Shown piece by piece: positions 7,165 to 15,510 of a stretch of 18,238 nucleotides of DNA; positions within the stretch are counted from its first letter, which is position 1; each line of letters begins with the position of its first letter. Origin of the DNA: Coriobacteriia bacterium (GTDB taxonomy: Bacteria > Actinomycetota > Coriobacteriia > Coriobacteriales > UBA8131). The notes under the pieces were generated by a model that worked only from the letters and a program-made list of their open reading frames with translations, was not told where the DNA came from and ran no database searches. A program made the position numbers and the translations under genes. Location of the stretch: positions 1 to 18,238 of the forward strand of contig WQXZ01000012.1 of assembly GCA_009781525.1 (NCBI GenBank). The letters run 5' to 3'.

Positions 7165-9201
7165 ATGAGAATTGGCATCGGGATTGATACAGGCGGCACT
7201 TGCACAGACGCAGTCGCCTTCGACTTCGATACAGGCGAAGTTCTAGCAAAAGGTAAAGCGCTGACAACGCGTGAAAACCTGACAATCGGCATCGGCGAGG
7301 CACTAGACAACCTACCACAAGACATGATCAGATCGGCAGAGTTGGTCTCGCTTTCAACTACTTTGGCTACAAATGCCTGTGTCGAGCATAAGGGAAGCCG
7401 AGCGAAACTGGTGATCTATGGGCTGAACGAAGATTACATGGATCGCATCAGTAGCGACATCAATATTGAACTGAAGTCAGATAATGTACGTTGTTATGAC
7501 ACGCGCGGCTCTGCTGATGGTTTGATTGTTGACCAACCTGATTGGGATACTGTTCTGCCTGAAATCCAACAGTGGGTCACCGATGCTGACGCTTTAGCTG
7601 CAGCTGAGATGTACTCCATGAGAAACGGTGCTCCCTGTGAGAAGCACACTCGCGAATTTGCCCAGTCAGAACTGGGCATTCCTTTTGTCAGTGCAAATGA
7701 TCTGTCCAGCCAGATCAACGTTTTAGAGCGTGGTGCCACAGCTCTACTGAACGCCAGGCTTTTGCCGATAGTGCAGGAGTTCATCGATGCTGTGCTCGAA
7801 GACTTCAGCAAGCGTAAGTGCTCCGCGCCGATTATGGTGGTTCGCTCTGACGGCTCACTGATGTCAGCGAACCTTTCGTTGGCTCGCCCTGTAGAGACCA
7901 TTCTCTCCGGCCCAGCTGCCAGTGTGCTTGCTGGTCGCAACTTCACCGACACTGACGATTACATCATCATCGACATGGGTGGGACAACCACCGATGTCTC
8001 AGTAGTCAACAATCATCAGCCAGTTATGGCTCACGATGGCATCATGATCGGAGGCTGGCAAACCCATGTCAAAGGCGTCTTCGTTGACACCTTTGCTCTG
8101 GGCGGAGACAGCAACCTACGCATCGTTGACGATCAGCTGGCTCTGCTCCAGCGTCGCGTGATGCCTCTCTGCGTTGCCTCCGAGCGCTGGCCGAACGTCA
8201 TCAAGGCTTCTCTGATGCGCCTGGTCAATGCCCGTCATCGCAGCCACTTCCCTCTACATGAGTTCTTCTACCTGGTAAGAGAACCAGCCGACCGCAGCAG
8301 ATACAACAGCGACGAGCTGGCTTTGGTCGATGCCCTCAAAGAAAAGCCGCTTTGCTTGGCAGAGGTCGAAGATACTATTGGAGTAGATCTCTACAGCCTT
8401 AAAAGTGAACGCCTTGAGCAAGAAGGCGTGGTTATGCGGGCTGGACTCACGCCGACCGACTTCATGCACATCAAGGGTGACTATGTTGCCTACGATACCG
8501 AAGCATCGCTCCTGGCGGTTCGCTTCCTGCTTACCTGCTTCTGGACCCCATATTCGAAGACCGCGATTGATCAACTGGCTGACAGAGCCTATGAGTTGGT
8601 TCAAGGTCGGATGTATGAGAACCTGGTAAGAATCATCATCGCTCAGCAGCACGGACGGCTTTTCTCGAAGCTGGATGATCAGACCGAGTATCTGATCAAG
8701 CAAGCATGGGAGACTCGCAATGAGCCGGATCCGATTCTGTTCAAGTACAACTTCAAAACCGATGCTACCCTTGTTGGTATCGGCGCTCCAACTCACATCT
8801 TCCTGCCGGAAGTTGCTCGCGCGTTAGGTACCGACTACATTTATCCTGAGCACGCTGAAGTAGCGAATGCTTTAGGCGCAATGCGCGCAGACATTCATGC
8901 AGTATCTCGTATTGAAGTCTCTAAGATCATTTCGTTCAGCGCTGGAACCTACTTTGTAGTTCACGCCCCAAGCGGTGCAGTTCGCTATGACGACCTTGAG
9001 CCTGCTTTGGCGCATGCCAGGTCAGCATCGGTTATCGCTGCTCAACTCGAAGCGCGCGCCCGTGGTGCTCTTGGTGAGCTGGCAGTTCAGACCACCTCAG
9101 GTCCGAACAACTCCACAGTAAGCCGCGAAGGCGGAAACGTTGCCCTGAACTATGTAGCTGAGTCGGTAGTAACAGTAAGGTTCGACGAGCCTTCAGCATA
9201 G
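7165..9201 (+). CDS. Hydantoinase/oxoprolinase family protein (HyuA-like, ASKHA fold)
   Basis: 678 aa. The ATG at 7165 is preferred over an in-frame ATG at 7144 because AGGGAG at 7153-7158 is 6 nt before 7165, while 7144 has no ribosome binding site. The N-terminal phosphate-binding motif GIDTGGTCTDAV (6-17) is followed by the family blocks VRSDGSLM (about 226-233), ETILSGPAASVLAG (about 244-257) and IIDMGGTTTDVSVV (about 268-281). These are the nucleotide-binding motifs of the hydantoinase A/5-oxoprolinase superfamily. Known members hydrolyse hydantoins, 5-oxoproline or acetone-type substrates with ATP and usually need a HyuB partner. No HyuB is present here, so this is a stand-alone member. 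It is not the DUF4445-type corrinoid activator. Substrate unknown. It ends at an intrinsic terminator. Confidence 0.88.
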   Translation: MRIGIGIDTGGTCTDAVAFDFDTGEVLAKGKALTTRENLTIGIGEALDNLPQDMIRSAELVSLSTTLATNACVEHKGSRAKLVIYGLNEDYMDRISSDINIELKSDNVRCYDTRGSADGLIVDQPDWDTVLPEIQQWVTDADALAAAEMYSMRNGAPCEKHTREFAQSELGIPFVSANDLSSQINVLERGATALLNARLLPIVQEFIDAVLEDFSKRKCSAPIMVVRSDGSLMSANLSLARPVETILSGPAASVLAGRNFTDTDDYIIIDMGGTTTDVSVVNNHQPVMAHDGIMIGGWQTHVKGVFVDTFALGGDSNLRIVDDQLALLQRRVMPLCVASERWPNVIKASLMRLVNARHRSHFPLHEFFYLVREPADRSRYNSDELALVDALKEKPLCLAEVEDTIGVDLYSLKSERLEQEGVVMRAGLTPTDFMHIKGDYVAYDTEASLLAVRFLLTCFWTPYSKTAIDQLADRAYELVQGRMYENLVRIIIAQQHGRLFSKLDDQTEYLIKQAWETRNEPDPILFKYNFKTDATLVGIGAPTHIFLPEVARALGTDYIYPEHAEVANALGAMRADIHAVSRIEVSKIISFSAGTYFVVHAPSGAVRYDDLEPALAHARSASVIAAQLEARARGALGELAVQTTSGPNNSTVSREGGNVALNYVAESVVTVRFDEPSA

Positions 9202-9242
9202 CCGACACCTTGTCGCAGGTTTTGCGATACGTATCGACCTTC

Positions 9243-9273
9243 AAGCAGCCTCTAAACCGGGGCTGCTTTTTAC
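9243..9273 (+). terminator. Intrinsic terminator after the HyuA-like gene
   Basis: Stem AAGCAGCC (9243-9250) with GGCTGCTT (9261-9268), a 10-base loop, then a T run ending TTTTTAC. It is 42 bases past the stop codon. Confidence 0.85.
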
Positions 9274-9384
9274 TTGCCACGTTAGGTTTGAACTGTACCC
9301 GCAATGCGGTGTAGACAGTTGTATTGGAGCAACTTGTTTGCGCCAGGTTACGGTTACCGGTATATAGTGTCGTCGGCTAAAGAT

Positions 9385-9557
9385 ACTTCGTGGTAATAAT
9401 CTCGACTTTATTGGGTTTTTAAATACCGCATATCGTATGCATAAAGTGATACAAGCATCTGACCTGCAGTTTTCTGAATCTATGCTTTGGCGGCAGTATA
9501 TTGACGACCACTTGAGAGATAAAAAACCCAACAAAGTCGAGATTATTACCACGAAGT
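9385..9557. repeat. 36-bp inverted repeat (35/36) around a 101-bp centre
   Basis: The arms 9385-9420 and 9522-9557 are reverse complements with one mismatch. The poly-T/poly-A ends face the centre. On the plus strand an open frame runs through both arms, from a stop at 9365-9367 to a TGA at 9611-9613. An internal ATG at 9437 would give 58 aa (MHKVIQASDLQFSESM...). It has no ribosome binding site and no recognised domain, so it looks like a remnant. The arms share no obvious sequence with the inverted repeat at 1946-2154. It may be a miniature transposable element. Confidence 0.8.
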
Positions 9558-9795
9558 TCTCCGAGCCTTTGCGCCAGACGAACCTGAAGTGCATGATGCT
9601 GTTATTTATATGATTCTATACGTACTTATACAGATAATATGCAAAGAAAGACCTTTTATGGATTACAGGTGTTCACAGCGATTGCAGAGGTAATTATAAT
9701 CATAGGAACGCACCTCTTCTTACAGGGAGGTCGGACGATTAGTTAGACAAAACCTGTATGCAGGCGTGTTTTTTGCTGGCTTATGTGAAATGCTT
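9558..9795. other. Rest of the 594-bp intergenic region between converging genes
   Basis: Apart from the terminator and the inverted repeat, no gene is recognised here. A small CCTG/CAGG hairpin (9753-9764) with TTTTG after it on the minus strand could weakly terminate alaS. The AGAGGT/ACCTCT pairing around 9694-9716 has no T run. Confidence 0.5.
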
Positions 9796-12444
9796 TTATC
9801 CCAGCAATTCGCGAGCCTTGTCCAGGGCGGTGTCTAAGCCTGCAACATCCTTACCGCCGGCTTGAGCCATTGATGCGCGTCCGCCGCCGCCGCCGCCAAT
9901 CAGGGGCGCAATCTGCCTGATCAGCGAGTTGGCATCGAATCCGTCAGCAACAGCTGCTTCAGTTGCAGCTGCAATTAACAGTGGAGTGCCTTCTGCGGTT
10001 ATTCCACCGACTACCAGTGCGGCTTTGCCATCATAGTTGATGTCACGAGACAGGATGTCGCGCAGCAGATCCCACAAACTGCGCATCTCTTCGACTGGAA
10101 GCCCATCGTAGCGAGTGACAACAGTAGTAAAAGCAGCATCAGTAAGACGTGCCTGCAATAGTTCATCGGCATTCTGAGCCAGAGTCTGTCGGCGATCGGC
10201 ACGCTCTTTACTCTCAAGTTCACGAACACGCTGCTGCAGAGCTTCTATGCGCTCAAGCAGCTCAGATGGACGGGCATTCAGCGCTGTAGCCACAGCCTCA
10301 AGCTGCTGCTCAGTACGCTTTACCAGCTCAAAGGCATCGTATGAAGTCACTGCTTCGATACGTCTGAGGGACGCACCAACCGAACCTTCTGAGACTATCT
10401 TAATCAGACCGATCTGTGCGGTGTGTGAAACGTGTGTTCCTCCACATAGTTCTTTTGATTCTTCTCCTGCTGTAAGTACCCGTACGATGTCATCGTACTT
10501 CTCACCAAATAGGGCAATGACTCCTTCGGCACGAGCATCATCAAGGTTTGCATAGCTGGCGCTGACGGGACTATCGGCAATAACCAGCTGGTTTGCCAAG
10601 GTCTCAACAGCATCAAGCTGCTCTTTGCTGAGCTGCGAAAAGTGGGTGAAGTCAAAACGCAGACGATCAGGAGCGACCAGAGAGCCAGCTTGGTGTACGT
10701 GGTCTCCGACTACCTGGCGTAGGGCATAGTGCAGCAGATGAGTGGCTGTATGGTTGCGCTCGATGCGTTGGCGACGCTTGCGGTCAATGCTTGCCAGCAA
10801 CTGATCGCCAACCTGCAGGTCGCCTTGCACGACACCCTGATGAGCGTAGATGTGCTCGTAGGCGTGGGTGTCGGTGACGGTGAATTCGGTACCGGTTAAT
10901 GTGGTCAGGCTGCCAGTGTCGCCAAGCTGTCCTCCCATTTCGGCGTAGAAGGGGCTTACGTTTAAGACTACCTGAGCGGTTTGACCGGCTGAGATTTTAT
11001 GCACAGAAAGGGCTTTTTCGTCTTGCTCGATGATGATTGCCAGGACGGTCGCGTTGGCTTCGGGCTGGTCGTATCCGACGAACTCGGTGGCGCCGTGGGT
11101 GGCGGCGATTTGGTTGAAGATGTTGTCGGTGTTTGCCCAGGCTTCACCTTTGACAGCATCGCGGGCGCGCTGGCGCTGCTCAGCCATGGCGGCTTCGAAT
11201 CCTTCGCGGTCGACTGTGAAGCCTTGCTCGGCAGCGATCTCGGTGGTCAGCTCGATGGGAAAACCGTAGCGGTCGTGCAGCTCGAAGGCAGTTTCGCCTG
11301 GGAGGGCAGCTCCGGCTGCGAGCTCATCCAGATGGTTGTCAAGGTAGCTTTGTCCCAGCTTGAGGGTTTGAGCGAAGCGCTCCTCTTCGGCGATGATGAC
11401 GCGCTCGATCAGCGTCTGGTTTTCTTTGGTCTCTACGTATACATCACCCATCATATCAACGACGACACGCACGGCGTTAAACAGAAAGGGAGCCTCGATG
11501 CCCAGCAGGTGGCCGTGGCGCATGGCACGGCGGAGCAGGCGGCGCAGCACGTAGCCGCGTCCGTCGTTACCGGGCAGGATGCCGTCGCCGATCATGAAGG
11601 TGCAGCTACGAATGTGGTCGGCGATGATGCGCATCGAGGTGTCGTTTTGCTCGGACTCGCCGTAAGTGAGCCCCGACAGCTTCTCACTGACTGCGATCAG
11701 GGCGCGCAGCACGTCGGTTTGAAAGACGCTGTCAAGATTGTTCAGTATCACCAGCGTACGCTCAAGGCCCATGCCGGTGTCGATGTTGTTCTTGGGAAGT
11801 GCGACCAGGGTGCCGTCTTCCTGGCCGTCGAACTGGGTAAAGACACAGTTCCAGTATTCGAGGTAGCGATCGCAGTCACATCCTGGTGCACAGTCTGGAT
11901 TGTCGCAACCGAATTCTTCTCCCAGGTCGTAGTAGAGTTCACTGCAGGGGCCACAGGGTCCGGTCGGTCCGGCGCGCCAGAAGTTGTCATCCTCACCGAG
12001 CTTGAATATCCGGTCGGCAGGAATGCCCAGTGACTTCCAGATTTCCATGGTCTCATCATCGTCTTCGAAAATGGTGAAGTACAGGCGATCCAGGTCAAAG
12101 CCCAATACGTCCAGGCTAAATTCAAGTGCCCACTCACACATCTCCTGCTTGAAATATGCTCCAAATGAGAAGTTGCCAAGCATCTCGAAAAACGACAGGT
12201 GGCGGGCATCGGTGCCAATCACGTCGATGTCGGTTGTGCGAACGCATTTCTGCACCGTGGTGGTGCCGACGTATTGCTCGTCCAGCTGCTTTTGCTGGAG
12301 AAACCAGGGCTTGAACTGAACCATTCCTGCGCTTGTTAGCAGCATAGAGGGATCATCGGGGACAAGAGAAGAAGATGGCCAACGTTGGCATCCCTTTGAT
12401 TCAAAAAAGGAGAGGTATTTCTCTCTGAGTTCGGCGCTGTTCAT
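9796..12444 (-). CDS. alaS: Alanyl-tRNA synthetase
   Basis: 882 aa, full length. It attaches alanine to tRNA-Ala and edits mischarged Ser/Gly-tRNA. The catalytic class II core occupies the first part (MLLTSAGMVQFKPWFL, RHLSFFEMLGNFSFG, AGPTGPCGPCSE). A Cys-rich loop (Cys180/185/189/191) is usual in bacterial AlaRS. The editing domain has its four metal ligands, His565 and His569 (HTATH), Cys667 and His671 (CGGTH). The C-Ala domain ends with the glycine-rich IGGGGGG and AGGKD elements. The ATG at 12444 is preceded by a GAGAGTG-type binding site. The 235-base gap to the permease upstream, with its stem-loop, suggests an own promoter or leader. No T-box signature was recognised. Confidence 0.98.
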   Translation of the reverse strand: MNSAELREKYLSFFESKGCQRWPSSSLVPDDPSMLLTSAGMVQFKPWFLQQKQLDEQYVGTTTVQKCVRTTDIDVIGTDARHLSFFEMLGNFSFGAYFKQEMCEWALEFSLDVLGFDLDRLYFTIFEDDDETMEIWKSLGIPADRIFKLGEDDNFWRAGPTGPCGPCSELYYDLGEEFGCDNPDCAPGCDCDRYLEYWNCVFTQFDGQEDGTLVALPKNNIDTGMGLERTLVILNNLDSVFQTDVLRALIAVSEKLSGLTYGESEQNDTSMRIIADHIRSCTFMIGDGILPGNDGRGYVLRRLLRRAMRHGHLLGIEAPFLFNAVRVVVDMMGDVYVETKENQTLIERVIIAEEERFAQTLKLGQSYLDNHLDELAAGAALPGETAFELHDRYGFPIELTTEIAAEQGFTVDREGFEAAMAEQRQRARDAVKGEAWANTDNIFNQIAATHGATEFVGYDQPEANATVLAIIIEQDEKALSVHKISAGQTAQVVLNVSPFYAEMGGQLGDTGSLTTLTGTEFTVTDTHAYEHIYAHQGVVQGDLQVGDQLLASIDRKRRQRIERNHTATHLLHYALRQVVGDHVHQAGSLVAPDRLRFDFTHFSQLSKEQLDAVETLANQLVIADSPVSASYANLDDARAEGVIALFGEKYDDIVRVLTAGEESKELCGGTHVSHTAQIGLIKIVSEGSVGASLRRIEAVTSYDAFELVKRTEQQLEAVATALNARPSELLERIEALQQRVRELESKERADRRQTLAQNADELLQARLTDAAFTTVVTRYDGLPVEEMRSLWDLLRDILSRDINYDGKAALVVGGITAEGTPLLIAAATEAAVADGFDANSLIRQIAPLIGGGGGGRASMAQAGGKDVAGLDTALDKARELLG

Positions 12445-12476
12445 AAGTCACTCTCTATTCTGATACAGGTCGGACA

Positions 12477-12497
12477 AGTATGCACGAAATGCATACT
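12477..12497 (-). promoter_or_regulatory. Stem-loop in the alaS leader
   Basis: A perfect 8-bp stem, AGTATGCA (12477-12484) with TGCATACT (12490-12497), has a 5-base loop, 33 bases before the alaS start. A second small hairpin, AGCCT/AGGCT, lies at 12532-12546. There is no T run, so it is not a terminator. It may be an operator or an mRNA-stabilising structure. Confidence 0.4.
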
Positions 12498-12574
12498 AAG
12501 TACGGTACTCGGTATGGTAGACGATAAGGATAGCCTAAGTCAGGCTTGTCGGCGTACTGAATCGGTGAAAAACT

Positions 12575-12670
12575 CGGGCGGGGGTGCTGGGGGGTGCGGT
12601 GCACGCCTGGTGGCTGGCGGGGCTGGTGCGTGGCGCTAGGTGTGGCGGTGCTGGGGTGCGCGGTGGCAGG
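12575..12670 (-). other. C-rich, G-poor transcript tract after the permease gene (rut-like)
   Basis: On the coding (minus) strand this tract, starting 10 bases after the stop, is dominated by C. In 12601-12660 it has 33 C, 13 G, 12 A and 2 T. The plus strand shows the imperfect direct repeat GGTGCTGGGG twice (about 12583 and 12647). C-over-G bubbles of this size downstream of genes are the hallmark of Rho utilisation sites, so Rho-dependent termination between permease and alaS is a reasonable inference. Confidence 0.5.
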
Positions 12671-12679
12671 CTCCCAACT

Positions 12680-14227
12680 TCAGCCGAAATAATCCGGGGG
12701 GTATCTGAACTGCAGGGGCATGTTCAGCGCGTCTTCTGACTCCGGACTCAAGATACTGTCAGCAAGCAAGTCTCTAGCTGCCTGAACCGTGGTCTTATCC
12801 CCAGTTTTCTCTGCCCGCTTGAAAATGGCTCCATCGCTGAAGGCGATTTTGCGACCATTGGTTTTTTCGAAGTAGTAGACAAAGATGCTTTTTGCGGCGG
12901 CAAGCAGAGGAATCGCGGCGATCAGTCCAGGCACGCCGGCGAGAGCTCCGCCTGCCAGCACGCCGACCAGGATAATCGCTGGATGCAGCTCGACGGCTGA
13001 CGACATCACGCGCGGAACGATCAGGTAGTCGGTCAGCTGAACCGCGATAATGACGACCACAATAGCCAGCACTCCGGTAATCGGCGAGGTCAGGAAGCCA
13101 AAGATACCGACAACCACGCCCGAGATCCACGGTCCGACGATCGGCACGAACATCATCAAGCCGGCGACCAGCCCCAGCAGAACCGGATAAGGTAAGCCTA
13201 GAATGGTAAAGCCGATGCTGGTAAAGATGCCAACACAGGTTCCGGCAATCGCCATTCCTTTCAGGTAGCCGCTAAGCGCACGCGAGAAGGCGCTGGAAAC
13301 AAAGCTCATGTCGTCGCGGTATTGCGGGTTGATCAACCGGCGAACCTCGAGCTTGATGGTCGGCAGATCCTTCAGCACCCAGTAACCGGCAACGAGCGAG
13401 ATAAACAAAGTCAGGGCGGCGTTGGCCAGATTCGCACCGATAGTGATCGCCCTCTCAGGCGCGTAACTGACGAATCCCAGCGCCCACTCATTAACGGCGA
13501 CACTGGTCGAGTGCACCAGCTGACCCATGATGTTGTCGCTATTGTTCTCAAGCAGGCTGATGTATGCATCCTCCAGACTTGTGATGTAAAAGGGAATCTG
13601 CGTCACCAGCTCGATCAGTTGCCTGGCCAGCATCGGAATAACGACCAGCCCAGCCAGCGTGACGCAAGCCAAAAGCAGCACATACGCAATCAGCGATCCC
13701 GCCCAGCGCGGAACGCCCCTCGCCTGCATCCAATCCACCGGACTGCGCAGAATAAACACCACCAACGCTGCCACCACGATCACAGCCAGCGCCATAGTCA
13801 TCTGCCCAAGCAGGTACCAGGCTCCGATGCCCAGCACCACACAGCCGATAATCGCCCAGATCAGGTAATAGAAATGCTGTATTTTCTGCAAGACAGTGAT
13901 TGGGGAGAAGTTCGCGTCGAGCTCATACGTCTCGCGCGCGAAGTCGTCAGGTGCAGACACCGCGGGGCCGCGGCTATCCATGTCGAAGGCGTAGGGGATG
14001 TTGGTCGGCGCTGCCTCGAGGTCGCGAGTGGCAGGGGTAGCGGGTGCGGGGGCAGGGGCGACACTACCAGCCGCGGTGCTGCTTGCCGCGGAGGCTGCGG
14101 TGTCGGCGGCTGCGGCGACATCGCCAGCTGCGGCGGCGCTGCCAGCCGCTGCGCCGACCGCGCTTTCTAGCTGCCCTGATTCGATTGCCTCACTGCCAGA
14201 TGGTTGTTGATCTTTGTCTCTACTCAT
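12680..14227 (-). CDS. AI-2E family transporter (PerM/YhhT type) with Ala-rich N-terminal extension
   Basis: 515 aa. The start at 14227 (MSRDKDQQ) has GAAGG with a 6-base spacer. A TTG four codons upstream has no such site. Residues 1 to about 100 are low-complexity, Ala/Ser/Pro-rich and probably disordered in the cytoplasm. Paired hydrophobic segments follow at about 120-142 and 146-162, then about 176-200. The C-terminal half carries the conserved AI-2E blocks GYLKGMAIAG, GLPYPVLLGLVAGLMMFVPIVGPW, DYLIVPRVM and HPAIILVGVLAGGALAGVPG. Members export small metabolites or ions; the autoinducer-2 role applies only to a few, so the substrate is open. It is probably co-transcribed with the DUF948 gene 48 bases upstream. 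Confidence 0.92.
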   Translation of the reverse strand: MSRDKDQQPSGSEAIESGQLESAVGAAAGSAAAAGDVAAAADTAASAASSTAAGSVAPAPAPATPATRDLEAAPTNIPYAFDMDSRGPAVSAPDDFARETYELDANFSPITVLQKIQHFYYLIWAIIGCVVLGIGAWYLLGQMTMALAVIVVAALVVFILRSPVDWMQARGVPRWAGSLIAYVLLLACVTLAGLVVIPMLARQLIELVTQIPFYITSLEDAYISLLENNSDNIMGQLVHSTSVAVNEWALGFVSYAPERAITIGANLANAALTLFISLVAGYWVLKDLPTIKLEVRRLINPQYRDDMSFVSSAFSRALSGYLKGMAIAGTCVGIFTSIGFTILGLPYPVLLGLVAGLMMFVPIVGPWISGVVVGIFGFLTSPITGVLAIVVVIIAVQLTDYLIVPRVMSSAVELHPAIILVGVLAGGALAGVPGLIAAIPLLAAAKSIFVYYFEKTNGRKIAFSDGAIFKRAEKTGDKTTVQAARDLLADSILSPESEDALNMPLQFRYPPDYFG

Positions 14228-14275
14228 AGCAACCTTCAATGCAGTCCCTGTTTTGGATTACTTTATCGCAATTAA

Positions 14276-15208
14276 CTAAAATGGCCACTGTGGCCTTTTG
14301 CTCTCTGGCTCGACGACATCGATATCGTCTTGGTAAGGCGGAGTGGTTTCGTCAGATGAAAGTGGAATTCCTGCAACAACCTGGCTCGCAGCCGGTTGGT
14401 TATCGATGGGGTTTTCAGCGAAGGTCGCTGGTGCGGGTGCCGCTGCTGGTGCGGGTGCCGCCTGCTCGGCTGCTGTGGCAGGAGCCGATGCCGGTACCGG
14501 TGCTACCTGCTCGACTACTGGCGTGGTCGTGTCGACAACGGAAGAAACCAAATCATCGACAGCTGAAGAAATCAGATTCTCTGCGACTGCCTGATCAGAG
14601 GCGGTATCTTCAACGATGGTGGTCACAGCTTGGCTTTCTTCATCCTCAGCAGTACCTACCGCGCCAGCTTCTTTAACCGCCTGCTCTGCTTCAGCATCAG
14701 CAAATGCATCGTCAGCAACTTGATCTGCTCCAGCATCTGTCAATGCTGCCCTGGTGTCAGCCTCGGGCTTTCTTTCGCTGAATATGTTTCTGACCTTGTC
14801 TGTTGCAGATGTCAGAAGGTTAAGCGGTGTGTCAGTTATCACATTGACTTTCTTTGCCGCACTGGATGCGACATCAGTAACATCAGTCAGATTTGCCAGT
14901 ATCTGATCGGCTCGCATTATCTCAAGATTAATAGCATCCACCGTTAACGATATCCGTTCAACCAGCGGATCTATACGCTTCATAGTCGGCTCCAGTGTCT
15001 CAAGGATATCGTTAGCCTTTTTGACAGTTGGCTCAAGCGCTTCCAAAACCTCAGTTGCCTGCTTGATTGAAGGCTGAAGGTCCTCAGCAGTGTAGCGTAC
15101 CCAACGCAAAGTTCTTATCAGCTCGATAACTGCATAAACTACAACCAGAACCAGAACTGTTCCTGAACCTAACAGAATCATTCGTAGAGTATCTTCGGTA
15201 ATAAGCAT
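14276..15208 (-). CDS. DUF948-type membrane-anchored coiled-coil protein
   Basis: 310 aa from the ATG at 15208. An earlier ATG at 15217 touches the AGAGG at 15218-15222, whereas 15208 is 9 bases away. One N-terminal membrane segment (about 10-31) is followed by a helical stretch (about 35-125) with repeated EALEPTVKKAND / ETLEPTMKRIDP units, typical of DUF948 proteins. The remainder (about 145-310) is acidic and Ala/Pro/Val-rich, probably disordered, ending RPQWPF. Function is unknown; a structural or envelope role is often assumed for the family. The gene precedes the AI-2E permease and alaS on the same strand, and the permease also has an Ala/Pro-rich disordered extension. Confidence 0.8.
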   Translation of the reverse strand: MLITEDTLRMILLGSGTVLVLVVVYAVIELIRTLRWVRYTAEDLQPSIKQATEVLEALEPTVKKANDILETLEPTMKRIDPLVERISLTVDAINLEIMRADQILANLTDVTDVASSAAKKVNVITDTPLNLLTSATDKVRNIFSERKPEADTRAALTDAGADQVADDAFADAEAEQAVKEAGAVGTAEDEESQAVTTIVEDTASDQAVAENLISSAVDDLVSSVVDTTTPVVEQVAPVPASAPATAAEQAAPAPAAAPAPATFAENPIDNQPAASQVVAGIPLSSDETTPPYQDDIDVVEPESKRPQWPF

Positions 15209-15510
15209 ATCTATCATCCTCTATAAACTTTGGCCATTTATGTGTAGTTTCCCCAGCTAAGTCCTTCAAAACTTTGACGTTAACTCCATGCGGCTAATCA
15301 TAGCAGATAACATGCGCCAAACCCCTATTCAGTCTGCGCCGAAAACTCCTGCGAAAACTCCCGGTGGACGAACCGCATAGCCATGCTTGCATCTATCTAA
15401 CCGAACTGGTAGTTTATCTGTCATTTATCAGTACGAGTGTTGCTGCAGCTGCACGGATTGCACCATAAATCATCATGCATGAACCCAGATCCAAGAGAGA
15501 AGGCATAAAA
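15209..15510. other. Divergent intergenic region between DUF948 and amidohydrolase genes
   Basis: No gene is seen. A possible plus-strand promoter is TTGCTG (15440-15445) with CATAAA (15464-15469), spacer 18, about 42 bases before the amidohydrolase start. The word GCGAAAACTCC/GCCGAAAACTCC is repeated at about 15340 and 15352. No convincing minus-strand promoter was picked out. Confidence 0.3.

Noticed and set aside
9241..9594. 117-codon minus-strand frame across the second inverted repeat
   Set aside because: It begins without a ribosome site, crosses the terminator hairpin and has no domain-like pattern.
10999..12033. 344-codon open frame on the plus strand opposite alaS
   Set aside because: It is the reverse reading of a conserved alaS, with no ribosome site and no recognisable domain. 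Long antisense frames are common opposite GC-rich genes.
12445..12679. T-box riboswitch before alaS
   Set aside because: No T-box consensus, no specifier-loop arrangement and no terminator/antiterminator pair could be recognised. Only small hairpins are seen.
13322..14170. 282-codon open frame opposite the AI-2E permease gene
   Set aside because: The translation is rich in His/Arg/Gln low complexity and mirrors the permease codons; it is a shadow.
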